DNA of 64,000 nucleotides from Dromaius novaehollandiae (GCF_036370855.1 NC_088113.1:14776501-14840500), one strand, 5' to 3'. Shown: positions 1 to 14,950, counted from the first letter of the stretch. A program made the numbers and translations. Notes: a model not told the origin generated them from the letters alone.

Positions 1-3000
1 TGTTTTCTAAAAGATTCCATTTGTAATATCTCTAGAAAGCTATTCATTTGTAAGACAAATCAAAACACTGATAGGCAACAACATTGCTTTATAGTCATTC
101 CCATGCCTCCACCTTTTAATAAAAGAATAGACTGACATTTATGCTGCTTGCTATAAAGAAACTTGTGAAAATATTTAAATGATGAAAGCAAACATTCCCC
201 TGACCCTGAAATATTCTTTCAGTAGAAGTCAGCTAAGTGAAAAGGAACAGTTACTGTATAAGTGATAATGTAACGTAAGCAGCTGACTGATAGAAGCAAG
301 TCAGCTGAAGAAGGCATTTACTTTGCTTATGATATATGAGTATTACAGCCTCAAAAGTTGTTTTAATTGTAATGCACTGATCAATGTAGTGTTTCATATG
401 TTAATAAACTAATAAATCACAGACGTCACCTTTTGATAAATAGTTACTGATGAGACTCATCCCTAGAAAATTTTGAAGACTACATAGAGCTGAACCTAGG
501 AAATAGCTAAAATGCAAAATAGTTTGAATTTAGCTTTGCATTAAGCTGCACAGAATCTTTAGAGACAGCCATTTGGCTAAGTTAGATACCTGCAAGAAAT
601 AAGAGGTATATGATAGATATGACTCCTATGCATTAAGAAATATATGTTATAGGTCAGTTTCTTTTTATTTAAACAGCTTTACACTGAATTCAGTGGATGG
701 ACACTCCTACACTGGAAAAAGAAAGCAACATGCTGTTTGCAAATCATTTTCAAACTGTACATGCAATCTAGTAGCATGTAAAGTGCCACTTCAGCTACAG
801 CAATTTAGTCTTCATCCCTGTTTTTTACAGGAATAAACCATGTAAGTGGCCTTCAAGTAGCATACTGTAACTGAGCAAAGGCTGACTTGATCTGCATATA
901 GTACAACGCACAAGCAGCACACAGAGACTGTGCCAGACTAGGAAAACTGAAAGCCACTCTAAAAGCAACTTGGTACCTTTTTGGTATCTCACTTTTAAAG
1001 TAAGAAAGTAAGGGCAGTAACCGGAAGCCCTCAGAAAAATCAGATGTTGTCTATCATTTTCAAACATCTAACAGATCTCTAGTTTGACTTAAGAATTTTT
1101 TTCATTTGAGTGGAGTTACTAGCTTATTGTTCCTGGGGCACCCTTCCGTCGGATGTGAAATAGCTCCCTAGAGCAGAGCCAGTCTAGCCTGCCTCCAGTC
1201 CTGCTTTCACACACTGCCCTGGAACAACCCCATGTTGATGCTGTTTTACTGCTACTAGCTCCAGAAGCCGGCTCTGGCTGAGAAGGGGGAAGAGATGCCC
1301 CACAATGGGCAAATGTGGGCCTAGGATATTTATGTGATTGTGTTATAGTCTCACCATCCTATGACCTACGTAGGGAGTGAGCTGACTTCCCAATCCTATG
1401 GAGTGTATAATGAACCACATCCTGCCTGTACCCTAGTCGCAGTGTCCAAACAGCCCAATCAGCCCAAACCAGCCTCATGCTCCCTATTTTTCTCCTTCTG
1501 GGAAAAGCTCCCCTAACCTCCCTGATTGAGTTCTCATTTCCTTCAACAATCCCATACTCCAAACCTCTACCTCCCACTGTTCCCCCACTTACCTAATCTT
1601 ATGATTCTTAAAAAATAAACACCCCCATCCTTCGGGCACTGTGCAGCATGTAGCAGAACAGGCTCAGATGACTTGGTAAGTTGCTCCTGCACAAAGCAGC
1701 AGCTCCCAGCATCCGTGTCTGCTCACCTTATTTCCTAACACATTGCTCTCCAGAACAGAGTTCTCCCACATTCCAGGTAGAGGCCATAGAATAGAGAAAA
1801 TCCCAACAACTGGCAAGTAAACTGAATTGCTTTCAAGCCTGTTGTTGTCTCACAAATCACAGTTTGGCACCCCCTGACAAAGTATCAAGATCTTCTGTTT
1901 TGTTAGCTCAGTTTGTCTCACTTCTGCAATGTCTGATGTGGCACATAAAGACTGACTGAAATAAGTTATCATAGGAAACCACACAAGCAACCTTTCTTAG
2001 AGTGTGGAAATACTGTACCTACTTGTTGCGAAAAACCTTACCTGTTGTCAGTGTTATGTACTGTTACATGCTGGAGCATGGTTTGCCATGATATTCTGCC
2101 TCGGTTTAGTGTGTATTTAGCTTTTATTGTACCCAATGTCCTATTTATTTCTCTTTTTAAAAGTGATTTTAAATGGGACGTTGATTCATACTGTGCTTTA
2201 CCTTTGAGCAAAAAATACATCTGTTGAATAAAATAATCTGAAAACATTGCCTAGAATCCTGTTTGCTTCTATCAGAGCGCCATGCCACGTCAAACCACGG
2301 GTCTCTACAGTCCAGTACACAAAACTAGCAATGAAATTCAACATGGGGAAAAGACCTCCTAATTCTTCATGCTGTCCACAAAGCTACACAGAAATTGGGG
2401 CGGGGGGGAGAATTCTCCATCCCAGTGCAATCATGATGGAAAGAGAGTCCATAAAATCCCTCAAAGATCTCTCCCATTGCTTCTGGAATCAACCAGAGGT
2501 GTGGTTCCTCTCCACAAATAACCCACAGAGGACATGTGTTTGTCCAGCCCCAATTACAAATTCCCAACTCTAACTCATGCTTTGGAAATCCGAGGTTCAG
2601 TCTCCTACCTGTAGCCAGAATGGCAGCCATCACAAACCCCTCTGTGACAAAAAAAGAAAAAAAGTTTCCATGGGACTGAAGCACAGAATAAGAGGTAAAG
2701 AATGCGTACTAACAGCTACACCTCCAGATCCATCAGTGACGGCAAGAATAGGACTGCACTATCAGTTAATACCACTCTAATTAATTGTTTTGGGCCAAGT
2801 TTTAATGCTGCTCCAAGGAGAAAGGAGTCAAGGAACTGGCTTTTAGCCACCTTCAGTCCTTGGAGGCAGGGCTGAGCCTCAAGTCAGGACTGTAAGGGAT
2901 GCACAAGGACTATAAACATCAGCAGAAGTTGCCAAATACAGTATCATTTCCCAGCAGTGCATCCTATAGATGTATCTACACTGCAGAATGAAGATGCAAT

Positions 3001-3544
3001 ACGTACAAGTACAGGGCAACAGCCCTTAACACATGCTAGCCACTAGAGCACAGTTTTATCTGCTGAGCATCTGCCTCTGTTTACAACTGCAGTGAAATGT
3101 GAACACTTGCAGAGTTGTTACTATTAAGTACAGTGTATGATCTGCTTAGGAACAGAAGTGCTTCCTCCTTGGTAAGAATGCTGGGCTGAACAAGATATAT
3201 GCAGTTTCCCCTTAGACAGCAAGAGAAACAGCAAACTGAGAAAATACCCTTTTCATCTAAAGATGATGCTAATTGATTTACAGATTTGGTTTTCTGCAAG
3301 AAAAAGAGGCTGTTCATCTGTAGCACTGTATCTTTCATTTTGATTATCATTTACTTAAAGATTTGTTTAAAAAAACAACCTCCTGTTTTTAGACAAATGT
3401 TTGGACTGTCAGGAGCATGAGTTATCATGCTCAGTTGGCTCCACGCAACATATTCTGCAAGTTACAACCAGTCTTGCTTCTTTCATATAATATTCAGCAC
3501 TCTGCATGCAATTTTTCCATCAAAATCATTATTTTAATGAATAA

Positions 3545-3640
3545 ATAATGAAACCCAGGCACAGAATTCTGCAGTCAACCAAGGTCATGCTGCAGGTCAG
3601 CAGTAGGGCCGTTGCTACAAATACCTTGACTGCCCGAGTT
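3545..3640 (+). repeat. MIR-like CORE-SINE fragment
   Basis: The stretch AAACCCAGGCACAGA, then CCAAGGTCATGCTGCAGGTC, then AGCAGTAGGGCC follows the MIR segment I know as GAGGCACAGAG, CCAAGGTCACACAGCAGGTC, AGTGGCAGAGCC. It is heavily diverged, as expected for an ancient amniote SINE. Confidence 0.6.
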
Positions 3641-6600
3641 TAAATCTGTTCAATGAAATAAGATGCTTCTACTTGTGAAGCTCAGTTTGGGACCAGAGCT
3701 AGCTGTTTGGTTTGGTAGCTATACCTAAATCCTTATGGTGATTCTTAAGCTCACCACAAATAAATACCTCTTCATAACGCACACTGGAAACCCTTTTGCT
3801 GGGCAGCCCAACCCAGTCTCAGCTCCACACCTCTCAATACAACAGAAAACTGGGTGATCTGGGCAGAGACATCCTGCATGGCTGCAGCAGATGCAGCAAT
3901 TCCTTAACACCTCGTCCATCTCTTCCTGACTCTGCTGCGCAAAACTAGTGGCAAACTGCATTCAGACTGATTGACATAAGGTGATGCCTTCAAAATGAGG
4001 CATAGAAATGTGGACAGATCAGTTGGACACAGGATGCAGGGCAGGGGCAGGAAGGTTCATATGGCTTAGACGGGCTATGGACAATCTGAAAGTCAGCTAC
4101 AGATGTCATTGTAAAGGTCACTACTGAGTCACAGCAGTCTCCTAGATGCTCTCTTCCCAGAAGAGCTCTGGGTACAGGCACGAATCTACCTCTGTATCGC
4201 ATCTCTAATACAATGCTTGTGTTCAATAGGCTTTCAGGTAGGAAGCAGAGAAAAAACAAAACTTTCAAAGAACTTTGCAAAGATTAGTTAATAAAATCCT
4301 ACCCATATATCTTTGTGAAGAACATTCAGATGCACTGTCCTGCTCAAAGATTAAAAATTTAACCTTAAAATATGATCCTGTTCTCAAGTGGTTCAATTAA
4401 TTATGCACATTAAGTGGATAGAGGCATGGAGCAAAGAAGATAAAGCAAGTTCTTAAGGCCAGAGCTGTGAATGAAGCCCATATGCCCAAAGAAAGCTCAC
4501 TACTCTGGGAGCTGTGCAGCATCGCAGCTGCACATTTCATTCAGTGTTCTTGCACAGGCTGGCATATAACAGGGTCACAGTTCAAGTAAGACTTTATACT
4601 CATGAATGAAAATAAACTGTGCTGGATTAGCTCCAAAGAGAAGAACAGAGCTTTTGATACTTTAAATCTGCTTTAAAAAAGCAATTTTTATTCTTTCTCC
4701 TTGTTTCAAATGAATTTTCCCAGAAGTAACAAGCATAGAGAAGCTTGCTCCAAATCCTCTTTTCATAACTATCCACGACCTTAACATCCTCACAGCCATT
4801 AGGTATTCCATAGGCAATTTAAACTGAAGTGTATCACTCTCGTGACTTATACCTGTTATAGTAGGCCTAAAATCACCTGGTAATATACCAATGCCTGACC
4901 TTGATGCTGGCACCAGTGCTGTTTTGAGGAAAAGGTGTACTTCTGTCACACTCACCGATTCAGAAGTTGTAGATTTTTCCAGGCTGCAGCACAGCACCCG
5001 GGAGACTGCCATAATGCAAAGCAGTCCCAAATAGTAGCACAACAGATCCTTGAATCAAGGCAGCAAAAAGGTGGGTTTCTTCCCTCACTTGCACTGTAAA
5101 ATTATCCTACAGCTGTTCTAATCTGAAATGCAAAGAATAAAATAATTCTCTTTTCCATGGATAAGTTTTCTATAGTATTGCTTCTTCTAGATAAATACTT
5201 GCACAGAAGGCAGTTTGTGAATTCAAATGTTCCTTAGCAGAAACTGGGCAATTACTTCTACAGGAAGATAAAAATATTGGCACATAGTTCTTTACCTTGC
5301 TAACATAAAAATATTCAGTAAGCTTGTTAGACTTGTGTGTTGTAAAGCCCATGTGTGTTCTGAGCTGAACAACATTCGACTGATTCTATGCTTAAAAATC
5401 CACTTAATGCTCATTCTCTTCTTCATGACTGCAGTACAGAAGCCCTTCAGAATCACCCTTCCTTTCTTTTAATACTGAGGACTGAATTCAGCTCACACCA
5501 CAAATCTGAGTGACTGCAATGCTGCTCAAAGTAGCCCTACACTTACCCGATACGGAGAGGCTTGCATATCATAGGCTGGACAGAAATGTTTTCAAAACAA
5601 AAGCCGGGAAAACTAGAATACCTTATATTTGGTCTTTGTGCAATTCTGTATTGATCAATGAGGCAGAATGCAAGCCCAGAAAAGTATACATTCTCAGGAC
5701 AACTTATGACCAGGACTTTCAAAAATTAAGAGAAATTTATATAAAATTCACAGCACTTGGAAAACATTAATGACAAAAGTAGATCTACTCACTATCCTTA
5801 TGCGTTCACATGATCCCATTTGCACAAGAAAAAGACTTACTTCCATGCTCTGGGATAGTGATGTAATCTATGTCTGAAGGTTTAATATCTGCTGTTTTGG
5901 GGATCATAGTGCCCTGTCGAAGTATCTGCCCTAAACAATTGTGGATTTCCAAGGCCTTTTTAGATGGCTTTACATTTTGAACTACACAGAACACATTTGA
6001 TTTCATTGCTTTGTTTACAAAAAAAAAGCTTTTATTTGAGGCCATTCCCCTCTCTTGTGATTAAAAGGAGGTGGCACTGTTGAAGCTAGATTTGTTTAAA
6101 ATATCTATAACGATCCTACCACTCATACTGCCTCCCTTAGTAATAAAGAGAGTCAGTATTCACCCTCAAGCATAACTGATGCAATTTTGGTTTGTTCTAT
6201 ACTCTGTTCTCTGTCATGGATTCAAGGTCAGAAACAAATACTCTAAAAAATATCAAAATATATCACAGAGTCCTCTTTCTCTGTAGTAAGTATAATAAGC
6301 ATCATAACACACTTCCTACACATACTGATATAATTAGCACAATTGTAAGAATGAACCCTGAGGGTAAGCTGCAACTGAACCACAAAGCCAGAGGCCAAAC
6401 ATGATGGATCTAAGGCTACTCTGTATTAATCTATAAATTTTGTAATTAGGTATTAATTGATGTAGCATTGACTGTAGTTTAAATTAACATGATAAAGGCT
6501 CCTTTTTCAAAATAAACATCCATACACTGAATCAGGAACACCTGCAGTTATTTAATTTAGGTTAAGGTAGAGAGTGAATTTAACTTTGAAGGACAGGTAA

Positions 6601-7847
6601 ACCCATATGCATCCTGAGAGACAAAATGTTTTTATACTGTACATATTCCCAGAAGCACAAAAGCTGCAGGAGATGCAAAACAGCTGCAGCCCTGCTGCCT
6701 ATATTCACCTGCTATTCTAGGCTTTCCCATTAGAGCTTGCTCATGCAACACAGTCACACTGCTTGGAGGCAGTTGGGTGCAATCTCAGCACTTTCCTACC
6801 TCCAGAAGCTGCAGTACCAAAGCAATCTAACCCAAAGGAGCCATTATATTGGGTGAGTAGATAATCGAAGCTTTGAAAAGGTACAGCTGGGAGAATCACT
6901 CTAAACAGGTATTTACTGTGATAATGAAAGGCAGTGGGGGCCTATTAGCACTCATTTCATTAGGGATTCATATTATACCTTAGTAGAGTTCTGTGTAAGT
7001 GTCAGCACATATGGCTTAGAGCTGTTCAAGTGCATGCTGAGAGAAGCATCGAGGCACTGTTCAGAGTAGGTACCTTACAAAACAGAGTACTTCCTCTGCT
7101 ATCTCCGCCTTTGCTGCAGCTGTGAAGGCCATCCCAGGACTGCCTGAGCTGTAAGTGTGTTTAACTCCTTCACCCCTTTTGTAATACCCTATTGCATGGT
7201 GCTGGGTATCCCCAAAGGCTAACATAGCAGACAGGGCAGCTTCTCTTAGTTTCTTCAGCAGTTACTGAAGAGAATGAGGCTCTCCTACTCACTGCTGAGA
7301 AAAGTTGAGTTAGGCCACTGCTTCACCATGCCTGTTCCAGAGGTACCTTTCTTCTCTGGCTGCTGAGAGAGCATGGGGACTGTTAAGTATTAGTATTTAA
7401 ATGTTTTTATCTAATTGCTAGCTTTGTCTAGGTAAGTGGTCACACAAACAAAATTGTATATTCAGGAAAAGAGAGAGAAGGCGCATGATTTTTGAAATAA
7501 CTTTCTTGGAAAACCAAGGGATCTCTTTAGTGCTATCTCAGTGAAAGAAAGTAGTAAACTTTTATGCAACCCTACAGACCTTGACTTTACCAAAATTGAA
7601 ATAAAAATGGTGAATAATTCACAAAGTTGCAGCTTTTTATGAAATGCCTGTATAATGTAAAGGGTCAGAGGCATTTCCATCCACACAAGTTCCTGAACTG
7701 CCAAAACACTGGAAGACTTGAGGTCAGTAGTATGATCAGTATGCAGAAATCACAAGGTGGAATGAATTAATTACCAGTCATTGCAATTTAGTGACCACTG
7801 AGACTTTTTCCTCACTATGACTATCAATAGCTCTAAGAAAAGTTTAG

Positions 7848-7854
<7 letters not shown>

Positions 7855-7880
<26 letters not shown>
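7855..7880. repeat. Poly(A) run, 26 nt
   Basis: Twenty-six consecutive A residues. No retroposed gene body or target-site duplication is evident next to it. Confidence 0.9.
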
Positions 7881-7883
<3 letters not shown>

Positions 7884-10800
7884 GCAAGGCAAAGTTGGAT
7901 GAGAAATAAAGTCTGAACAGCTGTGCAAAATAGCTACTGGAAGCATGTAGTGGAGTTCAAGGCATGAATAAGGATGAGGTGCAAGGATGGATATTTTTGT
8001 GGTGCATATCCAAAGCAGATAAGAAACATTAACTATGAAATTCAGGAGTCTGAAGTTAATTGGTACAGACTTCATCTGAATCATTGTTAACATCTTATTT
8101 CACAATCAGTCCCTCTAAAAACAGAGCAGCCCTTTGCAAACCATTCATCTCTCAAAATGGAACTGAACATATTCTTCATTTTGGCAGAATACCAAATTAA
8201 TCTTTGTAGCTTTTTATTACCTGCCACATCATTGCAGTCAATTACACGATACCTTGGAACAGACTTAATTTTTGTAATCTTCAAACTGTACAAGTACTTG
8301 GAAATGTGCTCCAAAGCAAGGACCCCAAAATTAAAGTTCTTAAGTGGAATATGGACAGCAAAAGAAGATTTTCTTTTTTCAGATTTTGTGCACAAAATCA
8401 ATTTATGTGGCCTGGGGATTCAAAATTTTTGGTGGGAAAAAGTCAGGAAGCAAGACCAAGTATGGGGCACAAAATAAGTTTACTTGCATGCCTAGGAAAA
8501 CAGTCCATGGTTTTGCATATACAACTTTTTAAAAATTAACTAGATTTACAAAAAATCCAACCAAAAACTGCACTACTGGCTTAATAAAGTGAACTGCATT
8601 ATATTTTTATATTGATGTAATACACAATATATTTAATCAGAAAGGCATGTTATATAATATTGAAATGTTGTACAAAGTTGGTTCTCTAACATAGAAAAGA
8701 TGCTAAATTTAAAAGAAAGTGATGTTATGTAGACCCTATCATTATACTTTCAGGTTTGCAGGCTGGTATAAAGAGGAAAGGCTTAGTTCTCTCCCTTGTG
8801 ACTACACAGCTTTTCATTCCCTTCTGAACCCAGGATGCACGATCGGTAACTGTGCTCAGGTATTCCCCAATAGCTATCCCAAGCCTCAGTAACCAGCCTG
8901 ACATCCCTCCTTTCAGAGTCCAGCTATCACAACTCCAGTACAATTCTAGAAACCAAAAGCATTTGCATTATTGTCAGAGTTATGAAAGGCCAATGCTTAA
9001 ACAAGCCTTATGGGATAGTCATCATCCAATTTTTCTAAGAGATCACAGGCAAAGTAAATCAACATGTGATTTAAATTAGGTTGATGAGCCATGTAAGCAG
9101 CACAAAGGTAGAAAGAAAGGAATAGTATTTGGGTAGGTCTGGAGCAAGCTTTTAAATACCCAAATATATTAGGCATGTTTTAATAAGTGAAAAATAATTT
9201 TTTGGTTTTGATTTACAAGAAAAGAATGTTTAGCTAAGAAAAGGCTGGTGGTTTTAAGTAAAGAAAGGATTTTTCCATCCTCAGATTGATCCTGGCATTT
9301 TTCATGGAAGAGTCAAATTAGAGTATAGATCGTTTTGGAACACAGACCAGAACTTTTGCTTTTTAAAAAGATAGAGTCCAGCCTGTACCTTCTGACAGAC
9401 ACAAGTGGCTTTCTCAGTACCAAAATCATGAAAGTAGCTGTTATATAAAAGCACAAAACAAAGGACAATATCAACTACTGCATCATGTGATGACTTGAAC
9501 ATTCAGCTCCAGGGCAGGGGAACAGCAAAGAGTGGCAGCGTGTCCATCAGTGTACACCAAACCAGTCTTAAGACAGATTTTTGAAGTAGAGTCAACTTAA
9601 ACTCTCTAAACTCAAGTTTCTCTGAAGTTTCTTTTAAGGGGAGATCATGCTGCTTCCTGTGACATCTATCACAGCAGATAGTCACAAACAAATCTGACTA
9701 AAAGATGCTGACGGTGATTTGACTGTTATTCTGTGCCTCCTCGTCAGCTATGCCCCAGTGTTGTCAACCCTATGCCTTTATATACAGGCACCAAATGCAA
9801 TCTCTCAGCCATTACCCCTTCTCTTCTGTACTGAGGGCTATTTTTACTTAAATCATAGCTGAGCAGACAAGTAATTCACCCCATTTCAAGAGTAGCATTT
9901 GACAAAATTTCACTGTTTTATGTCACGTGTAGCAAACAGAAAGAAGTTGTCCTGTAACTTCACAGGATAAACTTTAAATGAAAAATCAATAATCCATCTA
10001 TACAACTGAATGACGCAAACCTGCTGTTTCTATAAATAAACCTACAAATGTGTGGCTAGAGTTCATGTGCTGGTGCATCATTACTATTTGTCCAAAAAAA
10101 GAAGGTATGTGCACAGGAGTAACTCTGGAAAAAATGAATCCAGACTAATATGTTTTGGAGTGTACAGAAGTAAACATCTAAAATCAGCTTAGATAAATGC
10201 AAATAATCAATAAGACACTAAATTGTGATATTTATGAAGTCAAGGAAGTTCCCATTGATTAAAACACAGATGAGAAGAAGCAGCAAAAAGTGCACTGAGA
10301 ATGTTAAATCTGCAAACACACATGTATTTGTGTGCAAAAGTGACAGTTGCATATTTCCATAATAAAAAGTTTTTATTAATGAACAACTGTTCTCTTGTGC
10401 CGACTTCTTTTATATTAAAAAGCACAAGCCTTTTTCTTTCTCCTAAGCAAGATAAGCTGAAACTGAGAACACATAAAGCAGTTAGCTGTGGGCGTAATAA
10501 CAATGCAAACATTGTTTCCACCACTGATTCATATAATTTAGCCTTTTTATGGATGGCCTGGAATGCAATCTGATAATTGTATCATATTGTTATTACCTAA
10601 AATGCATATATCCTTGTGTTATTAAAAATGGTCTTAAAATTATAAACTAGACATGTCATGATTTCTGTTTACAAAGTTAATAACTATGAAAACCTAAATT
10701 TTAAAATCAAAAGCTAGAAGAACTAGAAATGACATTGGAAACAAAAAAAAGACTTTTTTATTGTGCATTGACTTTCTACCAAAAGAAACAGGGCTGTCTT

Positions 10801-13010
10801 TCTCAGTTTTTCAGACTTTCTATAGGTGGTTGTAATTACTTCTAAAAATCTATTGAAATGAAATCATGCATACAAGGAATCACATGGTGCACACATTTAA
10901 GTTATTAAATATTCTTTTAAAAATGAATTTGCCAAGTGGAAAAAACATGTTCTTCTCAGAGTTTCAATTTATAGGTTTTTTTCTTCTCTCATCTCATATA
11001 ATATTAAAGTGTTATAAGACAGATTTCTACCACTTCTGATTATTTATGGCATAGTGTCACTAGGAGCTGACATGTCACCATGACCTCATGTTGTAAAGAT
11101 GTTTGTATTAAAAATGTTCTTTGCTGCCTGGCAGAAAACTGTATGCCGGATGCACTTAGCAGGCTGATACGTATTTCCAAAGGCAATCATATAAATGAGA
11201 GAAAGGAAAATTTGCCTCCCTCCAATTCTGCTAGCAAGAAGTCTTTATACACTGTTAGCAGGGGTCCGCAGCTTCCAATAGGTTTCATGGGAGTTAGCCC
11301 TCACCTCCGCTGACCCTCAAAGGGGCAGAACAAGAAATTCTCCCAGGGAGTCTTGAAAATTCTGCCCTGTAGCTTTAGCCTCTGTGCTTAAGTATCTTCA
11401 ATTTGTGTTAGTTAAAAACATATTTTACCAGTAAGGGTTAAACAATGATTAAGCCAATAATATCCTTAAAACCCAAAGTCTATAAAATACAGAAGTTTTA
11501 GGCGATCAAGACCAAATAACAATGGTATTTAGGATTAAATATCCACAATCTAATTCTGCGTGGTAATACAAGTACAGTGAAACTCAATACTCTCTCTGTT
11601 AATGAGACAGGATAATCAAAATGGAATTAATCATTGCCCAGATACGGAGGATTTTAAATACCATTTTTTGACCTAAGTGCAGCTCCTTACCAGCATCTAA
11701 AAGAAGTGAAATTACTGACAGTTTGAACATATGAGAAATATTCAAAAACAGCTCAATTATTAATTGAAAAATAAAATGTGAAGAGGCACCAAATACTGCA
11801 TTGGACATTTTCCTTTTATTTTGATTAAGGAAAGATAACTAGTGTGTGAGGTTTTGTTTTATTTATTTTTGGCTTAGAGACCAAAAGAAAACTTAATTGG
11901 TGCCATGGACAGTACTTTCCAGTACTTCCCTGCTGTTGCCTGCTCCAGTGAATAGGATTTCTTATTTAACCATCAAGACACGTTGCTCATAAGCTTTCTT
12001 CTTTGAAGGTTCCATAAAGCTTAGGGAAGAGATGGGGAGAAAAGATGTAGGGGACCATTTCTTAATTAAAGTGAAATGCTGAAGCTAACAGAGTTGGTTG
12101 GGAGGCAATTTAGCTCAGGGAACACTTTTCCAGATTGTAACAGCTCAGGGAACAGCATTTTCTGGGATAGAGGGAGCTATGTGACAGTTCTGTGTTTTGT
12201 TTTCTTAAATACAATCCCTCTGGTAGTTCTCCTTAATTAAAAATTATTCCGATATACTGAAGTAATGCTTTACTTCTAATGTGACAGTTACTCCCAATTT
12301 GTTGCATAATTACTAATCAGGAAAGGCAAATAGCTTCCTAGGCATAGGCACAAATATTGCTATTTAGAAAATGAGTTCACTGATATACTACCCGCATCCT
12401 TGTTTTAATGGAGCAATTATTCTGCTGGTAAGTGTAGAATATGTAACACAAGGTTTTAAATTTTTTTTCTGAAAAGATGAGTACATTAAGGCAGCTCTGT
12501 GAACAGTGAATGAAAGCTTTTCATGATCAAAACCACCACTTCAAAGAACTTCAGACAAACAGATTTTCTGAATAAGCATGGAGTTAACATAACTAAGAAT
12601 GGTTTCCACATTATAGCGATGAATACAAGATCATTAAGCCATCTGCATAATAAGTGAACATATGTTAAAAGCAAAAAGTCATTTCTGTAGGGGGGAAAAA
12701 TCTAGAAACAAACCAAATTCTAATGAGAAACTGTCCTTACAAAATATGTATTTGTTTGAAAAATATTGTTTAGCATAGTTACATGATTTTAATGTTGTAA
12801 TAAGGTCATTTTAAAAATCTCTTTGTTTATATTGTGGATCTGACAGTATCTGATTACTGATTGTGTCGGCACCCATGTAATGAGACCCACATTAGCTGTA
12901 CATTCATGGTGTTTAAGTAGCTAAAATGTGTATTTTTATATCCTACAACAAGTAGCTCACAGGAAAAATTAGCAGTTAATTAACAACCCTATATAAAACT
13001 CATGAAGACA

Positions 13011-13046
13011 ATATATATATTTATATACATATATACACACACACAT
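13011..13046. repeat. (AT)n/(AC)n microsatellite
   Basis: Alternating AT followed by a short AC run ending ACACACACACATG; a simple repeat in AT-rich DNA. Confidence 0.9.
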
Positions 13047-13739
13047 GTACAAGCCTGCGCATTCATTTTCCATATATGGGCATACTTTGGATTAGTCACT
13101 GACAACTCATAGAAAATCTGGAAATTTGGGGAATGAACTGTTTTTTACACAAACAATTTTATTCCTGGCATGTATGAAAGTTGTTTGTTTGTTTTTGCTT
13201 GTAAGAGTTGAAACATCCTCTGTTCTAATGCCATCAGTTACAGCTAGTGAGCTTGAATTAAAATGAAAAACAAATGAGAACCATAAATTTACAATGGTTA
13301 TAATAAGAAAAACTGTATAATAAGAAAAAATAAGACAAAGCAAACTACAAGCAATTTACTTGGATAATTTAACAATGCCTGCTTTTTTGAGAGGCTTAAG
13401 TCTCAAATGTTATCTTACAGAAGCTCTGTCAGCTTAACCCTACTGCTGTTTCAATTTTTAGCATCTTATTTTGCTGAGTTATGAAATACAACTCTTTTAG
13501 CTGAGAAATTAGAAAACAAAAGCAATTCCTGCTTTGATTTTTCTGCCCTTTAATTCGCCTGTGTGTTTAAAGGCATGCTGGGGCCAAACCTCTTCAGAGA
13601 GCAGGAGTTTTGAATGGATATAGGAACCTGACCATAAGCAACCCAAAGCTGGAACTGCTGAGTGTCCCTCGTGCAAATCTATCCGGGGGTTTGCTTGCAA
13701 ATCTAAGCCAGTAGGCCAGCATTTCTGAAGAGCTCAATA

Positions 13740-14950
13740 TCCTATTTTGGAATACCTAAAAAAAAGTGACAAGCCTTCCAAAGAGCTTGGCACTGCTCTG
13801 CAGCAGAATGCAAACCTGGAGTTTAAGCTCAGCAGGGTTGCTTGCACGAGCCAGACAAGAATGATCTGGCTTCCAGCATGTACTGTATCTGGAGAAGGTT
13901 CGTACTTGTTTCCCGAGATTGTCATAAATCGGGCCATTCGCAGATGGCTGGGTTGTTCCTTCTGCCCCCAGACCCAGACTGACGTGGGGAGCAGCTTGCT
14001 TGCCACAACAGCGGATTCTGAGACACTCAGCAAAAGCATCAGCTTGCAAAGCGTCTGAATTCAACCAGCTCTAATCAGCAGTTCAGACAGGACTGCCTTC
14101 TCCACCTGGTCAGAAGTGTTTACAGACAAAAACAATATGCTAGTGTTTCCCTGATATTTATATTAATAAACTGTGGAAGGAAATCAGCATTAGGAAGAAA
14201 AACAGCGTATAATTGCTATAGACGAGTATTGCAAAACAGCCAATTTGTCTGTGATTCAAATGAAAAATTACTATTACTCTGCTTTCCTTCGCCATCTTCT
14301 GTGTCAGAGCCCATTATCAGTCTTATTCCTGGTCTAGAGTCTGGGAATAATAGTTTAATACCCAGCAGGAAGTGGGTATGTTGACATAATAACTGAAATG
14401 TACACATTTCGGTTGAATAATTACTCCCGTTCAAGGTAGGAAGGTCATGGAGCCATCACAAATCTAGCTTTGGCAAAAAGTTCAGTTTTAGACAGTGTTA
14501 GAAACTGCTGTGGGAAAGCAACACTCAAATAGAAAAAGATAATCATTGTATGAAACACTGTACTTTAAATAAGTTACAGAAGTTTCTTATCATAAAGCAA
14601 AACAAATTATGAATTAATTACCTTTTACTGTTGAACACAGGAAAGTTAAGGGTTTCTTAACCCAGTACTCTGAGATATTGTCAGGGTTTTTTTCTAGTCC
14701 ATGTAAGAAAATGCTTCAAGCCATGACTCATTACACTGGCCAGCTTCAGACCTCTAAATAACCCTCAACAACAGTGTAAAAAAAAAAAAAACAAAAGAAG
14801 AAAAAAAAAAGAAAAAATGCTCAAGAATGTTATCTAATACCATTAGGGTGAATTATTAATGGAGGTGGGAAAAGTCCTAATGACTAAAAATCCTCTCCCG
14901 AAAAAATATCTTGGTTAGTGCTCTTGTACATCTCCATCCCATTGCCAAAG
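13740..14950. other. Intergenic; GC-richer 13,740-14,060 block then AT-rich DNA
   Basis: From 13,740 to 14,060 base composition becomes more balanced and frames are open on both strands (about 100 codons each), without a recognisable protein. This may be a conserved noncoding element. The rest is AT-rich with an A-rich simple repeat. Confidence 0.4.
14778..14817. repeat. A-rich simple sequence
   Basis: About 40 nt of A interrupted by a C and a few G residues (A13, C, A4, GAAG, A10, G, A6). Confidence 0.9.

Larger units (their letters stand above)
1..13740. other. Intergenic AT-rich DNA, no gene recognised
   Basis: Many short frames are open on both strands but none encodes a recognisable domain. 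Supported contents are the MIR-like fragment at 3,545-3,640, the poly(A) run at 7,855 and the microsatellite at 13,011. A small perfect hairpin (8-bp stem, 4-nt loop) lies at 3,413-3,432. A piece with TATCTACACTGCAGA near 2,970 vaguely recalls a DNA-transposon remnant, but is too short to call. Confidence 0.6.

Noticed and set aside
2940-3060. TATCTACACTGCAGA-containing stretch as a DNA-transposon remnant
   Set aside because: Only about 15 bp recall a known sauropsid repeat; no terminal inverted repeats or target duplication could be found.
3413-3432. Perfect hairpin GAGCATGA-GTTA-TCATGCTC
   Set aside because: An 8-bp stem is expected by chance somewhere in 64 kb; too short for a microRNA precursor and without a terminator context.
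5375-5390. GATTCTATG word resembling the CR1 LINE tail (also ATCATAGAAT near 41,266)
   Set aside because: Only one octamer unit each, with no repeated tail and no CR1 3'-UTR or coding sequence beside it.
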